NCBI GenBank assembly: GCA_026671195.1
Contig: JAPOHD010000066.1
Coordinates: 1-64,000 of the forward strand
Direction of reading: 5' to 3'
From: Draconibacterium aestuarii
GTDB lineage: Bacteria > Bacteroidota > Bacteroidia > Bacteroidales > Prolixibacteraceae
DNA length: 64,000 nucleotides
Shown: piece by piece, positions 7,401 to 17,500 of the stretch
How the letters are laid out: every line of letters begins with the position of its first letter
Position numbering within the stretch: the first letter of the stretch is position 1
The notes under the pieces: generated by a model
Database searches by the model: none
Told to the model about the DNA's origin: nothing
The model's input: the letters and a program-made list of their open reading frames with translations, nothing else
Translations under genes and position numbers: made by a program

Positions 7401-9623
7401 TTACAATCTGAACGTGTGGGTATATTTAAGAACTATTGTACGGTTCAGATAACTTGGTGGCTCAGGTGTAAGATCTGTTTTGTCAACAAATTTCAGATCG
7501 TTTAGTACCAAATAAAAATCGTTTCCATCGCGCGGATTAAAACGCAAACGGTAATTGATAATTAATATATTTTCCAACTCGTTGTATTGTAGCAAAGCCG
7601 ACATTGAAAGTTTGGTATTCAACATATACGTGGCTTTTAAACGCGCCAGGTTATTGGTGAATTGTTGGTTGGTGTTTGAGAATTTTACTTTGTCTAACTG
7701 ATAAAATGCTGACAATTGCAGACTGGCTGACACATTAAATTCAGGCTCGAAATTGGCTGAGAATTGTTTCCCGTCGTAAAAACCACCACCGTCGACACCA
7801 AAACTTGCGACTACTTTTTTGGTTCGGGGCGTATTAAAGTGCGATCTAAAACCCCAGAAGGAATAATCTCCGGCTTCTATAATAATATCGTCGGGCAAAT
7901 GAAAATCATGCAGTACGCCTTCCTGAATATAGCCATAGGAAAGAAACACTCCATAGCCACTTTTTAAATCCATTTTGAATTGAGGAGCAATCTCCATTCT
8001 TTCTATTTTTCCATCTTCCATTCGTTTTGTCAATTCAAAATCTGCTTCCAGCGAATAATTAAAAATCGATGACTTTTCACCCGGGAACCATCCGTAACCC
8101 AGCGAGCCTCTTAGCTCGTGAATGTTATTCAGAAAAATAAATCCTGATTTTGGATCGAAGTTTTTTCCCCAGTAGGCATATTTCCCTTCATACAAAAGAC
8201 CTTCTTCAGCCCTTCGTTGCAACTCAATGGAGAAAAATGTAGGATCGAGCGAAAGCAACTCGGCATCAATTGATTTGTCCTGCGATTGCGCAAGTTTTAC
8301 GTTCAGGTAATCGAGTTCATTTATTTTGAATATACCATCCAATCCGTAAGCAACATTGTAGTTCCCGTCAAAATCGATGCGGGAAGTAAGTATGGCACCG
8401 ATGTATGAACTCTCGTTAATTACTTGTTTTCGAAGTCGGGCAACGCCAAAATTTTCGGCAGGTGTGCCGTTAAATTCGGCAGTATTCATATCCAAAAAAC
8501 CAACATCCCATTTGCCAAGCCGGCCAACCAGGCGGGCACCGCCGTAAATGGTTACAGGTTCTCCCTGTGCAATTCCAATATTCCGGCTGTAAAACAGTTC
8601 CTGGGGGCCACCTAATTCGTAGGCGAAAATTCCATTGCGTTCCTGGAAAAAGAGTCTTTTTTCAGGAAAGAACAGTGAATATCGGGTTAAGTTAACCTGT
8701 TCGTCGTCAGCTTCTACCTGTGCAAAATCGGTATTGACGGTAAAGTCAAGAGTCAGGTTATTATTCAGGTTGTATTTTACATCCAGTCCGCCGGTAAACT
8801 CCGGATCATCGTTTTTAACGTAATTGTCGCCGGCTTCATTCAGTTCGTAACTTCTGGTAGTTCCACCTAAAACATAAGGCGAAATATACACCGGATTACG
8901 TGGCTGGATTTTCTCAAAAACTATGGTTTGGCTGAGTGAAGGCCTTGTATTTGCGTCGCGGCCATATTTGGTATCAATGGCAGGGTAGGTATCTATTTCG
9001 TTGTTGTGACTCACGTTACGATTTATAATTAAACCCATTCGGGTAATCTCGTTCACACTTTGAAAACGCAGGCTCGAAAACGGAATGCGCATTTCAACGT
9101 GCCAGGCATCTTCAGTAGTAACTGTTTTAACATCCCAGTACGAGTTCCATGTATAGTTTTTGCTTCCTCCGGGGCCGGGACCGGGACCACCTCCCTGACC
9201 GTCATTCGATACGGCATAATCAATTTTTAGCCCGGAAGGCATGGTGAAAAATCCAAGCGCATTTTCGTTGTCGTTGTACGAATCGAGTAAAATTCCAAAA
9301 GCATCGGAGTTTTCCGATTCTTCGTCGCGCTTTTTACTGGAGGATACCATGTTTGAAACATTCTCGTAATACAGAATGGCGCCAACCCAGAGGTAGTTAT
9401 CATCAAAGGTGATGTATACTTCACTTTTTTCAGAGGGTGCGCTATTGTAAACCGGAAAGTGCATCGTCATCGGAAATTGCTGACATAGTTTCCATGCAGG
9501 TTCTGATACTTTGCCATCAAATTCCAATGTTGCATTTAATGGTTTTATCTGAATTTCATTCTGGGCCATGCTGTTAATCGTTAACAGGATGAAGCAAAAC
9601 AGTAGAAAATTGATTTTTTTCAT
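7401..9623 (-). CDS. CBM9-like/DUF5916 outer-membrane protein (paralogue 1)
   Basis: 740 residues. Signal peptide ending NSMAQ; a carbohydrate-binding family-9-like domain (about 20-215: LEFDGKVSEPAWK, VYITFDDNYLWVGA, DAFGILLDSYNDNENALGFF, WHVEMRIPFSSLRF) and then a DUF5916 beta-barrel (about 230-740: GGLDVKYNLNNNLTLDFTVN, TDFAQVEADDEQVNLTRYSLFFPEKRLFFQERNG) ending YTHTFRL with a C-terminal barrel signature. A Gly/Pro run (GGPGPGPGG, about 145-153) is inserted in the CBM9-like part and is absent from the paralogue at 32904. Function of the family is unproven; surface binding or transport is suggested. Here it sits in a kinase-regulated operon with redox-like membrane proteins rather than with glycosidases. 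Confidence 0.85.
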   Translation of the reverse strand: MKKINFLLFCFILLTINSMAQNEIQIKPLNATLEFDGKVSEPAWKLCQQFPMTMHFPVYNSAPSEKSEVYITFDDNYLWVGAILYYENVSNMVSSSKKRDEESENSDAFGILLDSYNDNENALGFFTMPSGLKIDYAVSNDGQGGGPGPGPGGSKNYTWNSYWDVKTVTTEDAWHVEMRIPFSSLRFQSVNEITRMGLIINRNVSHNNEIDTYPAIDTKYGRDANTRPSLSQTIVFEKIQPRNPVYISPYVLGGTTRSYELNEAGDNYVKNDDPEFTGGLDVKYNLNNNLTLDFTVNTDFAQVEADDEQVNLTRYSLFFPEKRLFFQERNGIFAYELGGPQELFYSRNIGIAQGEPVTIYGGARLVGRLGKWDVGFLDMNTAEFNGTPAENFGVARLRKQVINESSYIGAILTSRIDFDGNYNVAYGLDGIFKINELDYLNVKLAQSQDKSIDAELLSLDPTFFSIELQRRAEEGLLYEGKYAYWGKNFDPKSGFIFLNNIHELRGSLGYGWFPGEKSSIFNYSLEADFELTKRMEDGKIERMEIAPQFKMDLKSGYGVFLSYGYIQEGVLHDFHLPDDIIIEAGDYSFWGFRSHFNTPRTKKVVASFGVDGGGFYDGKQFSANFEPEFNVSASLQLSAFYQLDKVKFSNTNQQFTNNLARLKATYMLNTKLSMSALLQYNELENILIINYRLRFNPRDGNDFYLVLNDLKFVDKTDLTPEPPSYLNRTIVLKYTHTFRL

Positions 9624-9693
9624 ACTTGAAACAATTTAGGTAAGATGAATTGTATTGATTTTTGGTAGTTTTTGGTGCATTTTTATTCCATAG

Positions 9694-10242
9694 TTACAGT
9701 AGTAAATAAATGAGTACAAAAACAAATCCTGCGGTAGAGATATAAATTCCCCGACGTAACATTTTTGTTCTGGATTTAAACATAAAAGGTGCCGACAGGG
9801 CCATAAACAGTAACAGAATACCATAAATAAGATTTATCCAATGCGATTTGTTGCCACTGATTGCTTTGTGAAGTCCGGTAATTTTCTGTAAGAAAACAGG
9901 TAGGTCTTTTGAAATGTATTCCAACTCGCCTGTTCTCTGATTGTAAAATCCATTTTCGAAATATAGCAGGTCACCGTCGGTTTTGGTTACCTTAAAATCT
10001 CTCATTCGAAGTATGGCTCCCAGTTCCGACTCCTGTTTTCCGGGTTCAATACTTCTGGTAACCTGTTTCTCTTGTTTTAAAAAATCAGTATCTCTAAAAA
10101 TCAAAACTATTCCACTCAGTGCATAAATAAGTGTTAATCCAATCATTAAAAATCCAATATCGCGATGCCATGAGCGCACTGATCTTATCATCTTGTTTTT
10201 TCTCTGTCCGTCATTCGTTTTTTCTTTCATTTTTTCCATCAT
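9694..10242 (-). CDS. PepSY-associated TM-helix protein
   Basis: 182 residues with three TM segments (about 30-49, 135-153, 163-181) and a periplasmic PepSY-like region between the first and second. Family signatures of PepSY_TM proteins: SWHRDIGFLMIGLTLIYALSGIVL near the N-terminus (H26) and LHKAISGNKSHWINLIYG (H125, H134). Members are associated with flavin/iron redox or siderophore reduction at the inner membrane. First gene after the response regulator, with a 148-nt upstream gap holding a 12-nt direct repeat. Several Met codons near the start (1, 2, 5, 18) make the exact start uncertain. Confidence 0.75.
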   Translation of the reverse strand: MMEKMKEKTNDGQRKNKMIRSVRSWHRDIGFLMIGLTLIYALSGIVLIFRDTDFLKQEKQVTRSIEPGKQESELGAILRMRDFKVTKTDGDLLYFENGFYNQRTGELEYISKDLPVFLQKITGLHKAISGNKSHWINLIYGILLLFMALSAPFMFKSRTKMLRRGIYISTAGFVFVLIYLLL

Positions 10243-10302
10243 ATACTATTTTGATTTTGTACCGTTATTACTTAGACCAGAGAAACGAGAGGGAGATCGA
10301 AA

Positions 10303-10361
10303 ATTAAAATGAAACATCAAAATTCAGGAGTGAAATGTTACTATGTCACATTAAAATGAAA
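10303..10361. promoter_or_regulatory. 12-nt direct repeat upstream of the PepSY-TM/DUF5916 operon
   Basis: ATTAAAATGAAA occurs at 10303-10314 and again at 10350-10361, spaced 47 nt start to start, in the gap between the LytTR regulator gene and the operon it precedes. LytTR-type regulators often bind pairs of direct repeats, so this is a candidate binding site. The AT-rich composition means chance repetition is possible. Confidence 0.35.
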
Positions 10362-10390
10362 TAGTACAAAGAATCGACGAATGAGTGAGT

Positions 10391-11143
10391 TTAATCAAAC
10401 CATTCTTTAAATTCGCTTACGCGTGTACGACTAATGAGAATACGTTCAGAAACGGGGACTTTGAGATTTACCGACAAACGATTATTAAACCAAAAATCGA
10501 CATCTTTTACTGCCTTTTTTGAAATTATAAACTGACGGTTTGCCCGGTAAAAGTCAGATGGATTCAGTTTATTCATTAATTCATCAAGAGTAGATTCGAG
10601 AGTGTATGTTTGGTTTTCAAAAGTCCATGCAAAAACGTTTCCACTGTCGATATAGAAATAAGCAATATCAGTAACCAGTAGCGGAACCATTTTATTCCCT
10701 TTAATCGGAATAAGGAAATGCGTTTTGTAAGCTTTTTTTTCTGTTAATGAAAGAAGGAGTTGTTGTAAGTCGGAATCGGCATTTGCAGTGCCCGCCAGAT
10801 TTTTTAGTTTTAACATGGCTTTTTCGACGGCCTCTTTTGATATGGGTTTTAAAAGATAATCGATACTGTTTACTTTAAAAGCAGCAATGGCATAATCATC
10901 GTAAGCTGTTGTAAAAATAATGGGGCAACTTATGTTTACGTGTTTGAAAATTTGAAAGGCAGAACCGTCGGCAATATGAATATCCATAAAGATCAGTTCC
11001 GGTTGAGGATTGTTTTCGAGCCAATATACAGTAGCTTTGATGCTTTCCAGAATCTCGATTACATCAAAATTACCAATCTCGTTTAAAACGCTCAACAGTT
11101 GTCTGGCCGCAGGTTTTTCATCTTCAATGATCAGTACTTTCAT
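10391..11143 (-). CDS. LytTR-family response regulator
   Basis: 250 residues. N-terminal receiver domain (1-120) with EDE acidic pocket (IIEDEKPAARQL), phospho-acceptor Asp in LIFMDIHI (about D53), Thr/Ala of FTTAYDDYA and Lys of LLKPIS. C-terminal LytTR DNA-binding domain (about 145-248: IPIKGNKMVPLLVTDIAYFY, RANRQFIISKKAV). It starts 4 nt after the kinase stop, so the two form a two-component pair. The following membrane/redox gene set is the obvious candidate target. Confidence 0.92.
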   Translation of the reverse strand: MKVLIIEDEKPAARQLLSVLNEIGNFDVIEILESIKATVYWLENNPQPELIFMDIHIADGSAFQIFKHVNISCPIIFTTAYDDYAIAAFKVNSIDYLLKPISKEAVEKAMLKLKNLAGTANADSDLQQLLLSLTEKKAYKTHFLIPIKGNKMVPLLVTDIAYFYIDSGNVFAWTFENQTYTLESTLDELMNKLNPSDFYRANRQFIISKKAVKDVDFWFNNRLSVNLKVPVSERILISRTRVSEFKEWFD

Positions 11144-11147
11144 TGTT

Positions 11148-12194
11148 TCAGGTTTTAATAAGTGGCACGTCTACTGCAAATTCCAAATCATCTTTGGTTA
11201 TTTGAATTTCGTAATCCCCCAGCAGATGATATAATTTGTTCAGGTTAGTTAGTCCAATGCCGGTTCCATCTTCAGGAGTGAGTTTTTCGCGTATTTTATT
11301 TTTAACCTGAATCGTTTGTTCGTTGATCGATTTTATGACAATTTGCAATGGAAAATCCTTACTGATTTCGTTGTGTTTTACCGCATTTTCAATCAATGTT
11401 TGAAGTGTTAGAGGCGGAATTGAAAATTGCAGGGAGTTGTTGCTAATTTCGGTTTGTACCGACAAGTTGGTTTCATAGCGCATTTTTAACAGGAAAATAT
11501 AAGAAAGCACAAATTCCAATTCTTCTTCGAGGCAAACAGTTTTCCATTTGTTACTTTGTAAGGTGTATCGTAGCACTTGTGCAAGATGATTCACATACTG
11601 ATCGGCCAGTTTTGGCGATTCTTGCAGCAAGGTTTTTAAAGCGGTTAACGAGTTAAACAGAAAATGTGGACTCACCTGGTTTTTCAGCGATTCGTACCTG
11701 CTTTGTAAACTCTCGCGTTTTAACATTTCATTTTCCAGTTCGATGGTTTGTTTCTGATAGATTAAGTGAATAAAAAATACACTGATAAGCACCAGAAGCA
11801 TGGCAAAAATATTCCGCGACAACAATTCTTCTTTATGGCGGAAATTATCAACTGTAAAACTAAAAAGCCCTTTTAAAAGCAAAAAGAAGAAAACCAGAAT
11901 AAGAGTTACAGCAAATGTAATAGAAAGTGCCATTGCAATTTTCTTCAGGTGTAGTTTTACATGTGGTTTGAAGGGCACAAGAAGAAAATAATTGAGTAAA
12001 AAAATGGTGTACGAAATCAAAAAGGTGACAGACAATTCAAAAACTACAAAAGCCGGCGAAAACTCTTCGACATGATGACTAAAGCCATTGTCGAAAAATA
12101 CCGTGGCAATCAGCGAAAAATGTATGGTCATGCTAATTGCAAGTGACAGGAGTGCTGAAATAACACGGTATTTTTTTTCAATGTTAATCCTCAT
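11148..12194 (-). CDS. LytS/YehU-type sensor histidine kinase
   Basis: 348 residues with four predicted TM helices in the first about 140 residues, then the His_kinase domain (PF06580): LKNQVSPHFLFNSLTALKTLL with the phospho-accepting His, the N box LQTLIENAVKHNEIS and the G box GTGIGLTNLNKLYHLLG. No periplasmic sensor domain is seen, so sensing is likely through the membrane helices. Partner regulator follows immediately. Upstream is a 142-nt gap to the convergently oriented end of GH43 with no clear structure. Confidence 0.92.
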   Translation of the reverse strand: MRINIEKKYRVISALLSLAISMTIHFSLIATVFFDNGFSHHVEEFSPAFVVFELSVTFLISYTIFLLNYFLLVPFKPHVKLHLKKIAMALSITFAVTLILVFFFLLLKGLFSFTVDNFRHKEELLSRNIFAMLLVLISVFFIHLIYQKQTIELENEMLKRESLQSRYESLKNQVSPHFLFNSLTALKTLLQESPKLADQYVNHLAQVLRYTLQSNKWKTVCLEEELEFVLSYIFLLKMRYETNLSVQTEISNNSLQFSIPPLTLQTLIENAVKHNEISKDFPLQIVIKSINEQTIQVKNKIREKLTPEDGTGIGLTNLNKLYHLLGDYEIQITKDDLEFAVDVPLIKT

Positions 12195-12336
12195 AACACC
12201 AAAGATAATATAAGGCTTTAATCATTCATTACTGTTCATATTGAATTGCTAATAAAACAGGTTGAAGAGTTGATTATTGGTTTTAAATTGTTTTTACTGA
12301 TTTATTGTACTTCATCCTTTAAGCTGGGTTTTGGTA

Positions 12337-13941
12337 CTATTTGTCTTTTTTGTACTCGAACCAATTGTAATCGGCATTGGCTGCTGATGCTTTACCGTTT
12401 CCGCTTGCGTAAAGGCCCACATAAACGCCGGTAAAAAAGCCTACTGTTTCCGTTGCCAGAAATTTAGCATCGGCAGTTTCAATATCGGTGTAATTTTCAT
12501 TCCCCTGAGCGTAAGAAAATGTAAAGGTTGATTTTTCTCCTCTGATTCTTAAATTTACAGGACCTGATTTAAGCTCAATTGCTTCCGATTTATAAACCGT
12601 TCTTCCAAACTGCAATTTTACCTGTAACACTCTTTTTCCATCTTTTTTGCTGATCATTATGTCGAAATGCGATCCGTTATTCAGTAAAATCACTCCGGCT
12701 TCCTCGTTTTCATTTTCAGGATTAAAATCCAATTCAGTTGTAGCTGTAAAATAGAAATCGCTCAACCGTTTTCCAACAAAAGTGGAAGTAGTATTTGTGC
12801 TCATGGTTTCAGCAGCTCCTTTTAATCGAAGGTAGCCTTTTCGTTCGGTAAGCGAATAGTTGTTATAATTCGGAAACTTTATATAGTTCCATTCAATTGG
12901 AAGTTTGTCTGTGTCGAAATCCAATTTTACAGTTTTGTTTTCAACAGGTTTTAACGGAAGGGTTGGGCAGGTCATGTTCTCTGTGGCTGTTCCGTTTCCG
13001 TTTACAACCGGCCAGCCATTTTTAGGCCAGGAAACAGGAGCTAAACAGGTTTCGCGGCCAAGAATATGGTGCGTTTTATCTGATATATTTCTGTATCCGT
13101 GAAATACAATCCACCAGGAATTGTCGTGTGCCTGAATAATATCAGCATGCCCAACACCCTGAATAGGATTTCCCTGTCCGGCAGCATTGGCGTGCACCAG
13201 AATAGGATTGGCCGGATTATCGGTATACGGTCCCCAAATGTTATTGCTGCGCGCAATAGTTTCCGAATGCGCTTCTTCGGTTCCTCCTTCGGCTGCCATC
13301 AGGTAATAGAAACCGTCTTTTTTATAAATATGCGGTCCTTCAGAATATCTTCCACCGGTACCATACCAAACCTTTTTGCCTTCCGACATTTCTCCTGTCT
13401 CCGGATTAATTTCGGATAAAATAAATGGCGAAGAAATAACGTATGTTTTTCCGTCTTCATCAAAAAAGAGATCAGGATCGATTCCAGGCAGATTTTTTAA
13501 CCAAATCGGATCAGACCATGTACCGGCCGGATTGGTAGCAGTTATATAAAAATTTCCTCCGCCAATAATATTGGTTGTAATCATGTAGAATGTGCCATTG
13601 TTGTAACGAATGGTGGCTGCAAAAATATTTATGCCATTTGGGATCTGCTCTTTTCTATCCAGGCAATAACCAATTTGTTCCCAGTTAACCAGGTCTTTAC
13701 TATGAAATACAGGAACACCCGGAAAATATTCAAATGTGCTGGTAATTAAATAGTAATCGTTGCCAACTTTGCAAATACTGGGGTCGGAATGAAAACCCGG
13801 AATGATTGGATTGTTGTAGGTCACCTGTTCTTCCGGAAGAGGATTGGCAGCAAAAGGATTGTCGCGTTTAATTCCTATGGTATTTTGAGCAAGCGCCGGT
13901 AGTGTAAAACCGGCTAGTAAAAGAAAGATTAAAATTCTCAT
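12337..13941 (-). CDS. GH43 glycosidase with C-terminal beta-sandwich (xylosidase/arabinofuranosidase type)
   Basis: 534 residues. Signal peptide ending ALAQ; a five-bladed GH43 propeller (about 42-330) beginning NPIIPGFHSDPSICKVG with catalytic base D53, pKa-modulating Asp in LPGIDPDLFF (D155) and acid Glu in RYSEGPHIYKKDG (E201). Residues about 340-534 form a ConA-like GH43 C-terminal domain (PF17851 type: LDFDTDKLPIEWNYIKFP, LRLKGAAETMSTNTTSTFVGKR). The layout matches XynB-type beta-xylosidase/alpha-L-arabinofuranosidase subfamilies. It is the last gene of the GH78/Sus locus, so it probably trims arabinose or xylose from rhamnose-bearing glycans. Precise specificity is uncertain. Confidence 0.9.
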   Translation of the reverse strand: MRILIFLLLAGFTLPALAQNTIGIKRDNPFAANPLPEEQVTYNNPIIPGFHSDPSICKVGNDYYLITSTFEYFPGVPVFHSKDLVNWEQIGYCLDRKEQIPNGINIFAATIRYNNGTFYMITTNIIGGGNFYITATNPAGTWSDPIWLKNLPGIDPDLFFDEDGKTYVISSPFILSEINPETGEMSEGKKVWYGTGGRYSEGPHIYKKDGFYYLMAAEGGTEEAHSETIARSNNIWGPYTDNPANPILVHANAAGQGNPIQGVGHADIIQAHDNSWWIVFHGYRNISDKTHHILGRETCLAPVSWPKNGWPVVNGNGTATENMTCPTLPLKPVENKTVKLDFDTDKLPIEWNYIKFPNYNNYSLTERKGYLRLKGAAETMSTNTTSTFVGKRLSDFYFTATTELDFNPENENEEAGVILLNNGSHFDIMISKKDGKRVLQVKLQFGRTVYKSEAIELKSGPVNLRIRGEKSTFTFSYAQGNENYTDIETADAKFLATETVGFFTGVYVGLYASGNGKASAANADYNWFEYKKDK

Positions 13942-14023
13942 GGTTTAAGTTTTATATAAAAATTGGACTTATGATATTGTATTAAATACCATAAGTCCAA
14001 AAGTAAGAAAAAATACGATTCCA

Positions 14024-14269
14024 CTAATTTGTTTTTACAATTTGAACAGGTCCTAACAAACCGGAAGTTAGAAGTGGCGAATTGGCTCTGTAAAATGGCA
14101 TTGTTGTATAAGTTATTTTCTCGGTTGTACTGGGTTGAGCATCGCCAATCAAACGATTTACCCACAAATTGGTAACCTGAATGGCCAGTTCATTTTTGCC
14201 GGGTTTAATTGCATCGGAAATTGAAATACGGAATGGTTTTTTCCATAATATACCAAGCGATAACAGCAC
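14024..14269 (-). pseudogene. C-terminal remnant of a GH106-like alpha-L-rhamnosidase
   Basis: An open stretch ending at 14024 encodes about 75 conserved-looking residues: LGILWKKPFRISISDAIKPG, NELAIQVTNLWVNRLIGDAQ and SPLLTSGLLGPVQIVKTN. This resembles the C-terminal jelly-roll of GH106-type rhamnosidases. Upstream of about 14260 the frame loses similarity (Cys/Lys-rich junk) and no catalytic domain exists before the GH78 gene. It appears to be the scar of a deleted about 1000-residue enzyme, left between GH78 and GH43. Family assignment rests on motif memory and should be tested by profile search. Confidence 0.6.
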
Positions 14270-14440
14270 CGTTTTGCACCATTTAATGAATTTTACACAA
14301 CACCGATAATGACATTAAACGACTGTTTTTTGAAGATTATATTTATGTTGTGAGTCTTAACAGTTTTATTATTAGGAAAGTTGCTGTGTTTTGTCCGGCA
14401 GTGATTTGGATCAATCATTGCTGAACGAAACATTTTAAAT

Positions 14441-14462
14441 GGGGTGGCCATCAAACCACCCC
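14441..14462 (-). terminator. Hairpin downstream of GH78
   Basis: GGGGTGG (14441-14447) and CCACCCC (14456-14462) form a GC-rich 7-bp stem located about 40 nt after the GH78 stop on the - strand. The following sequence is T/A-rich rather than a clean T run, so termination may be partial. The rest of 14270-14500 shows no gene. Confidence 0.55.
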
Positions 14463-14500
14463 ATGATACGTTACGTATTCTTTTTACATATCAACTAAAC

Positions 14501-17500
14501 CTATTGTATTGCACTTATAAATTTGTAACTACCGGATTTTAACTTAAAAATTGCCTTCCCGTTATCAAAGCTGACCATTGAACATCCGTCTGCATCCAGT
14601 ATCGCATTATCTGATTTAGCAGGTAAGAACAAAGTGGCCGTTGTATTTGCAGGAACAGTTGCTTCGTAAATCAGTTGTCCGTCCTTAACTTCCCATTTAC
14701 TTTTTATACGACCGTACATTGAGTCATAATGTCCTTCAGCCGAAGTCATTTCTCCGGTTGGATCAGGAGTGGGTTGAAGAATAAATTTTTGAAATCCCGG
14801 TTCATCACGTTGAATACCCAGAGAGTAGGCGAGCATCCACTGACCAACAGCACCAAAAGAGTAGTGGTTGAAGGAATTCATACTGTTATTTCCACCAAAT
14901 CCGTTTTCAACGGTGTATCCATTCAAACGTTCCCAAATTGACGTTGCTCCCTGTTCTATAGAGTACAACCACGATGGATATTGAGAATTCTGCAGCAGTT
15001 TATACGCCTGTTCATTGTAGCCATTATCAGAGAGCGCTTTACTTACCCATGCGGTGCCAATAAAACCAGTCATTAAAGAATATTCAGGTCGAATAACTCC
15101 ATTGTCGTCCACGTTTTTCCTTTCAATTGTGGTAGCCAGGTTTTTCGCCATTTGTGGTATTACAGAGTCGTTAAATGCATCTAAAGCCAAACCAACTGCA
15201 TATGATGTTTGTGTATCGGCCAGTTTAAACTCTGCTTTTTGCCCACGGGGAGCGCCAAATCCTCCTCCGCCAATTAAGCCCATGGTTTTATCTTCTTCGT
15301 TTACAAACGTTTTATTGAAGAAATCTTTTCGTTGGCGATACATTTTTTCAAATCGTTTGGCATCTTCTGTTTTTCCCAATAATTCAGCAATGTTTTTAAT
15401 AATATTCAAATCGAAAACGTGATATGCTGTGGTTAGAAATGGTGTTCCCAGCATATTGTTTTGAGGCCCGAGCCAGTCTCCCAACTGCCCATCACTGGTA
15501 ATTCCGGTTTCAGGATTAATTGTAGTTTCCAGGTAATCAATGTAATCTACCATTGCATCGTAATGTTCTTCAAGCAGGGCAATGTCGTTGTATTGCAAAT
15601 AAGTTTCCCAGGGAACTGTTAAACCTGCACTTCCCCAAAGCACGCCACCAAAACCTCCGCCAATTGGAGCCACGTCGGTAAATTTTCCACTTGCTTTTTG
15701 AACATCGCGCATGGCAAACATGTGTCTTCTTAAAAATTGATTGGAATTGGAGACATAGGTTGCTGTTCTTGAAAAAACGGAAATATCGCCCGACCAACCC
15801 ATGCGTTCGTTACGTTGCGGACAGTCGGTAGGAATGGTTAGGAAATTATCGACATTCGACCAAACAAGGTTCGACCACAATTGGTTTACCTGCTGGTTTG
15901 ATGTTTTGTAATCGGAAGTAATATCGAGAACAGAACTAATGGCTACTCCCTGAACGGCTTCCAATGGAAGTGGATTTTCAATACCTGTTATTTCAATGTA
16001 CTGGTATCCGCGTGAAGTAAATTTGGGTTGGAAAATCTGGGCGCCGTCTTTCATAATGTAAATGTCCTGGCAGAGTGCAGCACGGTAATTCTCAAGCATT
16101 AACATTCCTACATTATCTCCCGACTCTTCCAAATCGGGGTATAGAATTTCAGCAAAGCGCAGTACCATTGTATCGCCTGCAGTTCCGTTTGTAAGGTGTA
16201 TTTTTGGTACGCCAACAAAGTTTTGCCCCATGTTGTATATAAAAACACCGGAACGAACTTCTTCCATACTCTGAGCTGTAAGCGTTTTAAATTCGCCTGC
16301 ATTGTTTCCTATCTGTCCGATCAATTTAAAATCATCATAGTTAAATTGTGTAACGGCTCCTGTGAATTCTCGTTCCTCGCCTAAAAAAGAAGTTCCTTCG
16401 AGCGGAACAACTGTAGTTTGTTTCCATTCTGAATCGTCAAATCCGGCTGTTGTCCAACCTTCAGATTCAGCTTCTTTGGTAGCATCATAAATTTCACCAA
16501 GATCGAGACTACTGTATAAAACCGGACCATTATTGGAATATTTCCAGTTTGTATCGTTGGTAATTATCGTTTCTTTAGATCCGTCGTTGTATGTAATTTT
16601 GAGCTGAGCAAGAAAGGATTGTCGGTCGCCAAAATGATTCCAGATTGATCCAAAACTTAACAAACCGCTCCACCAGCCTTCAGCCATCATGGTACCCATG
16701 GCATTTTTACCTTTAACAAGCATTGAAGTTACATCGTAAGTTTGATAAAAATGAGACTTGTTGTATTGGGTTTGTCCCGGATTGTAATGATCGTTTCCAA
16801 CCTTTTCCCCATTAATAAAAACTTCATAAATTCCACGGGCCGTTGTATATAACCGGGCCGATTTAATCTTTTTACTCGTATCAAATTCGGTTCGGAGCAT
16901 TGGTGTAGAGTTACGGCTTGGGTTGGCAACAACAAAAGTTCCATTTTCCCCACCATCAATTATATAAGCCCCATTTTCAACTTTCAACTGGTCTTTGAAA
17001 ATTCCGTTATAGTTGCCTGTTAATTCCTCTTTAAATAAGGTATTGTTGGGCATTCTGTCGTTAAAGATTTCTACATCAGAAAAAAGTGCTTTCTGACCGG
17101 ATTCTACTGCAAATCCAAAATCGCAAACCATTCCGAATGGAATATAATTACCACCCGAACCCATCGGATTTAGATTGACTGCCGCTCCGGGAGGCCGGCG
17201 CATAAAAGCTGGCATAAAACCTTGCGATTCATCCTTTTTTTCTTTTATAAAAAATTCACCTTCACCATCGAGTAAGATCGTTGCATTTCCGAATGCACTG
17301 TGAATTTCAATGTTGTGTTTTGTATTTTTATTCTCCGAATTAATTACCGAAGATTTAATGTTAAAAGTTTTTAAGGGAACATCTATTTTGTCGGTGGGAG
17401 CATAGCCCGCGCGATACACATTAAGTTTAGCGAGACCGTTTGAATTATCTACATCTGAAATATCCAGCTCAACTTTAAAATAACCTTCGTTGCGTTTATT

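Noticed and set aside
9166-9195. Gly/Pro-coding run in the first DUF5916 gene as a possible microsatellite
   Set aside because: Short, in frame, imperfect at DNA level; no sign of expansion or slippage.
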